Source: Marinospirillum minutulum DSM 6287
GTDB lineage: Bacteria; Pseudomonadota; Gammaproteobacteria; Pseudomonadales; Halomonadaceae
Assembly (NCBI RefSeq): GCF_000422325.1
Contig: NZ_AULO01000009.1
Location: 186,001-250,000 of the forward strand
DNA length: 64,000 nt
Direction: 5' to 3'
In this document: positions 58,160-64,000 of the stretch, piece by piece
Layout: each line of letters begins with the position of its first letter
Position numbering within the stretch: the first letter of the stretch is position 1
Translations under genes and position numbers: made by a program
Notes under the pieces: model-generated
What the model saw: only the letters and a program-made list of their open reading frames with translations
What the model was told of the DNA's origin: nothing
Databases searched by the model: none

Positions 58160-59344
58160 ATGCCAATCACCGTTCTGGTGGTTGATGATTCAGGTTTTTT
58201 TAGACGAAGGGTTTGTGAGTTGTTAGAAACAGACCCACGTTTACAGGCTATAGGTACAGCATCTAATGGCCGTGAAGCTGTTGAAAAAACACTTTCACTC
58301 AAACCTGATGTCATCACGATGGATTATGAAATGCCGGTTATGGATGGTATTTCTGCGGTTCGCGAAATCATGGCAAAACAACCGACGCCAGTACTTATGT
58401 TCTCTTCACTAACACATGAAGGTGCAAGAGTAACCTTAGATGCCTTAGAAGCGGGTGCTGTCGATTATCTGCCAAAAAACTTTGAAGACATTTCACGCAA
58501 TATAGAGAAAATGGCGCGTGTATTGTGTGAGCGCCTGCTAACAGTTGCCAAAAGTGGTGTTGGGCAAACCAATACAAGACCAATAAAAACAGCAGGCACT
58601 CCTAGGCCTATACCAGAAGTTAAATCTGCAAAGCCAGAAACAAAGCGTTTAAGCCTTGCAGAGCGTATAGCTGCAAGACGTGAAGATGCAAAGAAAAGTC
58701 AGCAGCAATTACAAGTTGAGCGTGCCGCGGCAAAAGCTAACCTTGTGCCTGCACCTAAACCTAAGCCCCAACCACGTCATTTTTCTTTATTGATGATAGG
58801 TACCTCGACAGGTGGGCCTATGGCTTTGCAAACGGTATTAACTAAGCTACCTGCTAACTTCCCTGCACCTATTGTTTTAATTCAACACATGCCTTCCACT
58901 TTTACTGGTGCTTTTGCAGAGAGACTTAATAGTCTTTGTAAAATTGAAGTAAGAGAAGCAAAAGATGGTGATCAACTAAAGCCTGGCTTAGCCTTGTTAG
59001 CACCGGGTGGCAAGCAAATGATGATCGACAAACGGGGTGGTGGTTCAGTTAGAATACTCGATGGTGATGAGCGTTTAAATTATAAACCAAGTGTTGATAT
59101 AACTTTTGGCTCAGGAGCTAAGGTTTACCCTGGAAAGGTGCTTGGTGTAATCTTGACAGGCATGGGTTCAGACGGCAAAGAAGGTGCTCGTATGTTAAAA
59201 GAAACGGGTTCTGTTGTCTGGTCGCAAGATGAAGTAAGCTCTGTTATCTATGGCATGCCTATGGCAATTGCTAAGGCTGGATTAGCCGATGAGATAATCA
59301 ACCTTGCGGATATTTCCGATAAGTTAATAAGTGACGTCACCTGA
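58160..59344 (+). CDS. cheB: Chemotaxis protein-glutamate methylesterase/deamidase CheB
   Basis: 394 residues. The N-terminal receiver domain has VVDDSGFFRRR and phospho-acceptor Asp55 in ITMDYEMPVMDG. A variable linker (about 140-205) follows. The C-terminal methylesterase has catalytic Ser in GTSTGGPMAL, His in IQHMPSTFT and Asp in VILTGMGSDGKEGA. It removes methyl groups from receptors for adaptation. The matching cheR is not in the window. Confidence 0.96.
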   Translation: MPITVLVVDDSGFFRRRVCELLETDPRLQAIGTASNGREAVEKTLSLKPDVITMDYEMPVMDGISAVREIMAKQPTPVLMFSSLTHEGARVTLDALEAGAVDYLPKNFEDISRNIEKMARVLCERLLTVAKSGVGQTNTRPIKTAGTPRPIPEVKSAKPETKRLSLAERIAARREDAKKSQQQLQVERAAAKANLVPAPKPKPQPRHFSLLMIGTSTGGPMALQTVLTKLPANFPAPIVLIQHMPSTFTGAFAERLNSLCKIEVREAKDGDQLKPGLALLAPGGKQMMIDKRGGGSVRILDGDERLNYKPSVDITFGSGAKVYPGKVLGVILTGMGSDGKEGARMLKETGSVVWSQDEVSSVIYGMPMAIAKAGLADEIINLADISDKLISDVT

Positions 59345-59374
59345 TTTAGGTGATCAACAGGAGTTAAATCAGGT

Positions 59375-60184
59375 ATGCATGTCTGGGCAGTCGCTAATCA
59401 AAAGGGTGGTGTTGGCAAAACAACAACAGCAGTGACGCTCGGCGGCATTCTTGCGGATCGAGGTCATCAGGTTTTGTTGCTTGATTTAGACCCGCACGGC
59501 TCACTTACCAGTTACTTTAAATACGACCCTGATAGCGTTGAAAAAAGTGTGTATGACCTATTTCAACACAAGCAAATTCCAGAATCTTTGCCGGCTAGCT
59601 TGCTGCTAGATACAGGCCATGATCGTATGAAGATTATGGCCGCCTCCACTGCCTTAGCAACACTTGAGCGCCAAATGAGTGGTAAAGGTGGCATGGGTTT
59701 GGTTATAGCAAAATCCTTAGCACAATTATGGAATCGTTTTGATTATGTGTTAATTGATAGCCCACCTGTACTCGGTTTGCTAATGATTAATGCCTTGGCA
59801 GCCTGTGAGCAACTAATTATTCCAGTGCAGACTGAGTTCTTAGCCATTAAAGGTTTAGAGCGCATGATGCGTACATTAAAAATGATTAATAAAGCACGTA
59901 AACAGGGCTTACCTTACACTGTTGTGCCTACGCTTTATGATCGACGCACACAAGCTTCAATTCAAAGTCTGCGCTTGCTTCGTAATACCTATGGCGATGT
60001 CATTTGGCACTCTATGGTTCCTGTTGATACTAAGTTTCGTGATGCCAGTGTGGTTGGTATGCCTGCTTCTATGTTAGACCCTAATAGTCGTGGTGTGCAT
60101 GCCTACACAGTGCTGCTCAAGTTCTTACAAGAAAAAGAAGCAGAGTTACGTAAGCAAGGTGTTATTGGTAAGGAGGATAGCTAA
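59375..60184 (+). CDS. parC: ParA-like ATPase ParC, polar positioning of chemosensory arrays
   Basis: 269 residues of the MinD/ParA family. The deviant Walker A is ANQKGGVGKTTTAVT (about 7-20); Asp in LLLDLDPHGSLTSY and the switch VLIDSPPVLGLL follow. Located between cheB and the CheW-like parP, it corresponds to the ParC of Vibrio and Soj of the Pseudomonas che cluster, which guide array localisation and inheritance, not chromosome partition. No parB is adjacent. The stop overlaps parP by 1 base (TAATG). Confidence 0.9.
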   Translation: MHVWAVANQKGGVGKTTTAVTLGGILADRGHQVLLLDLDPHGSLTSYFKYDPDSVEKSVYDLFQHKQIPESLPASLLLDTGHDRMKIMAASTALATLERQMSGKGGMGLVIAKSLAQLWNRFDYVLIDSPPVLGLLMINALAACEQLIIPVQTEFLAIKGLERMMRTLKMINKARKQGLPYTVVPTLYDRRTQASIQSLRLLRNTYGDVIWHSMVPVDTKFRDASVVGMPASMLDPNSRGVHAYTVLLKFLQEKEAELRKQGVIGKEDS

Positions 60185-61149
60185 TGAGTTGGCAAGATAC
60201 TCCTCAGCAAGCAATAGAAGATTATTTAGAAGCCTTGTTGCATGATGATTTAACCGATGACAACCCAGTAGAAGAAAAAGCTGCTGGACGTCAAGAGCAA
60301 GAAGAATCTTTACAAGCACGCCAGCTAAGCGAATCTATGTTGGCATTTCAACAGGCTCCTAAAACACCAGCAGAAGCGTTAGCTAGACCTGTTCAGCTAG
60401 ATGAACCTTCCGTTCAGCCACAGGTCATTTTGCCTAATTTAAAACTCCCAGAGGTTGAGCCTGCTGTAGAAACTTTAGCCGATGTTGTTCAAGAAATTGA
60501 AACTGCACAAGAGGTGGTTCAGCCGCTAGTAGAGCCTAAAATAGAAGAAAAGGTTAAAGTTGAACCTAAGCCAGCGGTTAAAGTTACCAGTAAAGAAAAA
60601 CAAGTAGAAACACCCGCAGCGGGTCAGCCACCTTCTCCACCAGGTTGGAAGGATGGTCGCCCTGTTTGGGCGCAGGAGCGCTTTGAATGTCTGTTATTTA
60701 AAGTTAAAGGCCTAACGCTTGCAGTACCCTTGGTAGAGTTAGGCGGTATTATTAAAATTGAGAAGCAACCAACGCCACTTTTTGGTCAGCCTAGTTGGTT
60801 TATAGGAATGTTGCGCAACAATAATATGAATGTATCCATGGTAGACACAGCGCAATGGGTACTACCGCCAGCTTTAGTAGAAAAAAACCAAGACCCTTAT
60901 AAACTGATTATTCGTATTCATAACAGTACTTGGGGCTTGGCCTGTAACGAGGTTGATCGCTCTATTAGCTTAAAGCCTGAGCAAGTGCGCTGGCGTACAA
61001 CCTTGGGTAAACGCCCTTGGTTAGCTGGAACAGTAATAGAGCATATGTGTGCTTTAATTGACGTTGCAGCCTTTGACCGACTACTAAAAGAAGGTCATGG
61101 TGATTTAGAACCTGCTAACTTAGCCGCACTGAACAACCTAGATGACTAA
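60184..61149 (+). CDS. parP: ParP-like protein with C-terminal CheW-type (AIF) domain
   Basis: 321 residues. The N-terminal half (about 1-150) is acidic, Pro/Val/Glu-rich and probably disordered. The C-terminal half is a CheW-like domain (ECLLFKVKGLTLAVPLVELGGIIKIE in parts, GMLRNNNMNVSMVDTAQWV, WGLACNEVDRSISL). In Vibrio, ParP couples ParC to CheA and the array through its AIF domain. Start by TAATG overlap with parC. Identification rests on position plus the divergent CheW domain. Confidence 0.88.
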   Translation: MSWQDTPQQAIEDYLEALLHDDLTDDNPVEEKAAGRQEQEESLQARQLSESMLAFQQAPKTPAEALARPVQLDEPSVQPQVILPNLKLPEVEPAVETLADVVQEIETAQEVVQPLVEPKIEEKVKVEPKPAVKVTSKEKQVETPAAGQPPSPPGWKDGRPVWAQERFECLLFKVKGLTLAVPLVELGGIIKIEKQPTPLFGQPSWFIGMLRNNNMNVSMVDTAQWVLPPALVEKNQDPYKLIIRIHNSTWGLACNEVDRSISLKPEQVRWRTTLGKRPWLAGTVIEHMCALIDVAAFDRLLKEGHGDLEPANLAALNNLDD

Positions 61150-61261
61150 TAAGGTTTATTTAGATTAAGAGTTTATTGCCTAGGTACTATTTTTAATGCC
61201 CTAGGTGTATTAGCATTAACATTAATGGGTGTTCCCCCAATATGAACTAAAGGATTGAGCC

Positions 61262-61750
61262 ATGTCTAGCCCACAAAAATTTCAGGCTGAAAGTGCCACT
61301 GATTTGGTACTCCAGTATGTTACCTTTCGCCTAGCAGAAGAAACCTATGGCATTAATGTCATGATGGTTCAAGAAGTGCTGCGCTACTCAGAAATTGCAC
61401 CTGTGCCTGGTGCACCTGATTACGTATTAGGCATTATTAACCTGCGCGGTAATGTTGTTACGGTAATCGATACGCGTCAGCGTTTTGGATTACCTGCTAG
61501 TGAAGTAACCGATTCCACTCGAATTATGATTATTGAAGCAGATCAACAGGTGGTTGGTATAATGGTCGATTCCGTGGCTGAAGTGGTCTACCTAAAACAG
61601 TCCGAAATTGAAACGGCACCTAATGTTGGTAACGATGAAAGCGCTAAGTTTATTCAGGGCGTTTGCAACAAAAACAATGAACTACTCATCCTGGTTGAAC
61701 TTGACAAGCTGATGTCAGAAGAAGAGTGGTCTGAACTGGCGGCAATTTAA
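61262..61750 (+). CDS. cheW: Chemotaxis coupling protein CheW
   Basis: 162 residues. It links chemoreceptors to CheA. The two SH3-like subdomains show LQYVTFRLAEETYGINVMMVQEVLRY (in parts), PGAPDYVLGIINLRGNVVTVIDTR (in parts) and IMIIEADQQVVGIMVDSVAEVV. Full length. A 112-base gap separates it from parP. The stop overlaps the following gene in TAATG. Confidence 0.96.
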   Translation: MSSPQKFQAESATDLVLQYVTFRLAEETYGINVMMVQEVLRYSEIAPVPGAPDYVLGIINLRGNVVTVIDTRQRFGLPASEVTDSTRIMIIEADQQVVGIMVDSVAEVVYLKQSEIETAPNVGNDESAKFIQGVCNKNNELLILVELDKLMSEEEWSELAAI

Positions 61751-62202
61751 TGACATTACCTACGATTGGTTGGTTTGAGCTACTAGCCCTCTTGTTGGCC
61801 ACTCTAGGTTTTATTATGGCGCTTATTTGTTATTCAAATTTACGCCAACTGAAGCAAAAACTAGTTGAGGCACGCCAAGAAACCCATCTGCTAGTTAAAG
61901 CCTTACGCAATGAAACTCATGCCATGGGTAGTGGTGCTATCGGTGTGGGTCAGCGTTTGGTTGAAGTTGAAAAGCGCCTTAATTCAACTATGGAAAGACA
62001 AATGGAATTTGAACAGCGTGATCCTGGCAGTCTTCCCTATGCCTATGCTGTTCGCCTAGTTGAAATGGGTGCTTCAGCAGAAGATTTAATTAACAACTGC
62101 GGCCTTGCGCGTGTTGAAGCAGAGTTAATTACCTTGGTTCACTCAGAGCTTAAAGCCCAAAAAGAACACCCCCACCAAGAAGAGCGTTATGCCTATAACT
62201 AG
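61750..62202 (+). CDS. DUF2802 family protein
   Basis: 150 residues. One N-terminal transmembrane helix (about 7-28, LLALLLATLGFIMALICY) is followed by a coiled coil (LRQLKQKLVEARQETHLL) and a C-terminal helical region with LPYAYAVRLVEMGASAEDLINNCGLARVEAELI (in parts). This matches the DUF2802 protein that commonly follows cheW in Pseudomonas and Vibrio che clusters; its function is not known. Translation is coupled to cheW (TAATG). Confidence 0.85.
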   Translation: MTLPTIGWFELLALLLATLGFIMALICYSNLRQLKQKLVEARQETHLLVKALRNETHAMGSGAIGVGQRLVEVEKRLNSTMERQMEFEQRDPGSLPYAYAVRLVEMGASAEDLINNCGLARVEAELITLVHSELKAQKEHPHQEERYAYN

Positions 62203-62203
62203 C

Positions 62204-62497
62204 TTATTTACCGCTAGTTTTACTGCGCAATGTATCTAAGTCATAAATAAAAGATAGAACTTCAGCAATTGCTAAATAAAGCAGTTCTGGAATTTCATCA
62301 CCTAAGTCTAAATGTGCCAAAGCAGCTGCCAGTTCAGGATCTTCATGAATTGGAATATTATGCTCAGCAGCAATTGCCATAATTCTTTCTGCAGTTTCCG
62401 CATTACCCTTAGCCGTAAGTCTTGGTGCACCTAAACCATCATATTGAAGTGCTACTGCAGTTTTAGGGCGGGTAAAGTTTTTTCTATCAAGTCGCAT
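62204..62497 (-). CDS. Free-standing FlhB C-terminal-like export switch protein
   Basis: 97 residues from the ATG at 62497; the frame opens at 62515 but that overlaps the upstream gene. The whole protein aligns by eye with the cytoplasmic end of FlhB: TAVALQYDGLGAPRLTAKG corresponds to YAVALKYDE...APSVLAKG, followed by the IPIHEDPELAAAL and GDEIPELLYLAIAEVLSFIY segments. The NPTH cleavage motif is replaced by RPK, so it resembles the part of FlhB left after autocleavage. No membrane segments. It lies one base after the FliK-like gene stop, suggesting joint action. Similar FhlB/YlqH proteins exist in other flagellated bacteria. Confidence 0.85.
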   Translation of the reverse strand: MRLDRKNFTRPKTAVALQYDGLGAPRLTAKGNAETAERIMAIAAEHNIPIHEDPELAAALAHLDLGDEIPELLYLAIAEVLSFIYDLDTLRSKTSGK

Positions 62498-62498
62498 A

Positions 62499-64000
62499 CT
62501 AAATCCGTGTATCAATAATTTGTTGGTGGCCAGCTTTTTTTATGGTGGGTGGTGGTTCGCCTAAATGGCAAGCAACTTCTTCTACATCTGCACCGATACG
62601 CCTTAAACGTGCAGCCAGTAACTCGGCTTGGTTTTTAATAGGTAGGTAAGATTCTTCAGCTTCAACCCAAATATCTGCCTTCAAATGCTCATCTTTTAGG
62701 CGTAGTAAGGTATGAATTTTGCCCCAGTTTTTAAGTGTAAAACTTAAGTTAACTTCCCAACTACGGGTTTTCTTTTCTACTTCTTCAAGAGCCGCTTCGG
62801 CTTCTTTTTCTTCTATCCAGCGGCGTATTTCTAACTGAGCCTGAAACCATTCACCTCTAACAGAATAGGGTAAATCCATTTGAATAACCTGAGCTGGTTG
62901 TCCTCGTTCATGTGTAGCTTGGCTAGCTTGTAGGCTGGTTTGTTGAAGTACTTGAATTCGCGACTCTGCACTTTGTACTTGCTGTGCTAGCTGCTGCATA
63001 GCCTGTTGTTGACGAGGTGTTGAATCACCTGTAGTTGCAAGCCCTTGGCGCAGTAAACTACTGGCTTGTTGTAGTAATAGCTTTAAATCACCGCCCGCTG
63101 GATTAGTTTGTACACCTCTAAGCAGGTTGGCTTCTAACAATAAACCACTAAAAGGAATAAATTGCTGCAAGCTGCTAGCGGAAGGCGTTTGGTTGCCTTG
63201 CGGGATTAGTTTTAATGCCTCACCTAACTGAGTTGTTAGGCTAGCAAGCAGTTTGGCTGTTGGGGTGGCTTGGGTAGCAGCAGAAGTGGTAGTACTTGTA
63301 TTGCTAGTGGCTAGCGGTGCAGGTGCAGAAGTAGTACTGCTCAGTTGACGAACCAATTGGCTAAGTTGCTGCATAGACTGAGCTAAAGGTGCTTGCCTAG
63401 GTAAAGCATGGCGCAACTGTGCACTGGCACTTGCAAGCAAGGTTTCAAGGCTTGAAGGAGTAGCTGTTGAAGTTCTGCTGGCTGTGCTAGGTAGGGCTGT
63501 TAGAGGTGATTTTATTTGATCTAGTAGCTGCAAAGTTTCTCGGTTTAGCGAGCGTAATTCTAAACCGCCTTGTAGGCTAGCATTCAAATGGACTTGGCTG
63601 GAAATGGGTAGCGGACGGTCAGACACTAAGCTGACTTGTTGGCCGGAACTTAGTTTTAAACGAAGGGTATAACCTTGACCACTTGCAGGTTGGCTAGCTA
63701 GCACTTCAGCTCGACTTGCTTGCCCTGCTTGTAAAGGGAGTGTTTGCCCTGTCGCTAAGGAAACTTTCATTGCTGGTAGCTGGCTTATTAGGCTGGTGGC
63801 AAGCTGTTGCCTAGCCGCTTGTGACAAGACCCTAACTTCAACCTGACCTTCAGTACGCCCCATAAGTTGTAATTGCTGGCCTTCTGGAAAGGGTTTGTCC
63901 GCAATTAAGTTGAGTTGCTGGCCATTACTTAGCTGAACCTGTACACGGTAACCCTGCCCCTGTTGTAAAGGCTCACTAGATAAAACTTGCCCAGTTGTTG
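62499..64000 (-). CDS. FliK-like flagellar hook-length control protein, C-terminal part (cut by window edge)
   Basis: At least 500 residues, open to the window end; an ATG at 63863 lies inside the frame, but coding sequence clearly continues upstream of it. The N-terminal visible part has a tandem repeat: QGYRVQVQLSNGQQLNLIAD and, about 80 residues later, QGYTLRLKLSSGQQVSLVSD, each following VLSSEP/VLASQP. The middle is Gln/Ser/Thr-rich. The C-terminal domain (VNLSFTLKNWGKIHTLLRLKDEHLKADIWVEAEESYLPI in parts) resembles the Flg_hook domain of FliK. Paired with the FlhB-like gene downstream. The product may act in export control, distinct from fliK at 43.5 kb. Confidence 0.8.
   Translation of the reverse strand, partial: TTGQVLSSEPLQQGQGYRVQVQLSNGQQLNLIADKPFPEGQQLQLMGRTEGQVEVRVLSQAARQQLATSLISQLPAMKVSLATGQTLPLQAGQASRAEVLASQPASGQGYTLRLKLSSGQQVSLVSDRPLPISSQVHLNASLQGGLELRSLNRETLQLLDQIKSPLTALPSTASRTSTATPSSLETLLASASAQLRHALPRQAPLAQSMQQLSQLVRQLSSTTSAPAPLATSNTSTTTSAATQATPTAKLLASLTTQLGEALKLIPQGNQTPSASSLQQFIPFSGLLLEANLLRGVQTNPAGGDLKLLLQQASSLLRQGLATTGDSTPRQQQAMQQLAQQVQSAESRIQVLQQTSLQASQATHERGQPAQVIQMDLPYSVRGEWFQAQLEIRRWIEEKEAEAALEEVEKKTRSWEVNLSFTLKNWGKIHTLLRLKDEHLKADIWVEAEESYLPIKNQAELLAARLRRIGADVEEVACHLGEPPPTIKKAGHQQIIDTRI

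Overview
The window is a 64 kb chromosomal segment of a moderately AT-rich, polarly flagellated gammaproteobacterium. Gene order pilQ-P-O-N-M / ponA / malic enzyme / rpmE / priA matches the Pseudomonas arrangement. The pyrG-kdsA-eno-ftsB-ispD-ispF-truD-surE-pcm-rpoS block and the long fliE-to-cheW cluster are also typical of Pseudomonas, Vibrio and Oceanospirillales. An Oceanospirillales-like organism fits best, but this is inference from gene order and composition. I see no insertion sequences, prophage, CRISPR, tRNA or rRNA, and almost all of the sequence is coding.

Layout. 1-3.3 kb: type IV pilus alignment operon pilM-N-O-P-Q (minus strand, pilQ cut by the window edge). 3.4-10.2 kb: PBP1a (ponA/mrcA), malic enzyme, ribosomal protein L31 and PriA. 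10.2-13.6 kb: four type IV minor-pilin-like genes, the last coding for an unusually large (509 aa) PilX-like protein. 13.6-17.7 kb: YgiQ radical SAM protein, a small predicted outer-membrane barrel, a DUF3943 protein and a 52-aa orphan gene. 17.8-30.3 kb (minus strand): rpoS, DUF368, pcm, surE, truD, ispF, ispD, ftsB, eno, kdsA, pyrG, tilS, accA; then dnaE to 34.0 kb. 34.1-62.2 kb (plus strand): flagellar and chemotaxis cluster flrB-flrC, fliEFGHIJK, fliLMNOPQR-flhB, flhA-flhF-fliA-cheY-cheZ-cheA-cheB-parC-parP-cheW-DUF2802. 62.2-64.0 kb (minus strand): a free-standing FlhB C-terminal-like protein and a FliK-like protein cut by the window edge.

How the genes work together. PilM-N-O-P-Q form the inner-membrane, periplasmic and secretin spine of a type IV pilus machine, and the minor pilins prime and tip such a pilus. 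FlrBC activate middle flagellar genes with sigma-54, the fli/flh genes build basal body and export gate, and FliA switches on late genes. CheA/Y/Z/B/W carry the chemotaxis signal to FliM/FliN, and ParC/ParP place the chemosensory array at the pole through a linker in CheA.

The window is mainly core genes. The points that deserve attention are deviations inside familiar loci: flhG is missing between flhF and fliA, nlpD is missing before rpoS, and fleQ/flrA is missing before flrBC. FliN has three copies of its N-terminal acidic Trp motif, CheA has a repeated localisation motif, FliH has a ~255-residue acidic tail, and cheZ appears to start at AUA. There is also a giant PilX-like protein in a minor pilin operon without pilY1, a 52-aa gene whose stop codon sits in its terminator loop, and a hairpin just upstream of the rpoS ribosome binding site.
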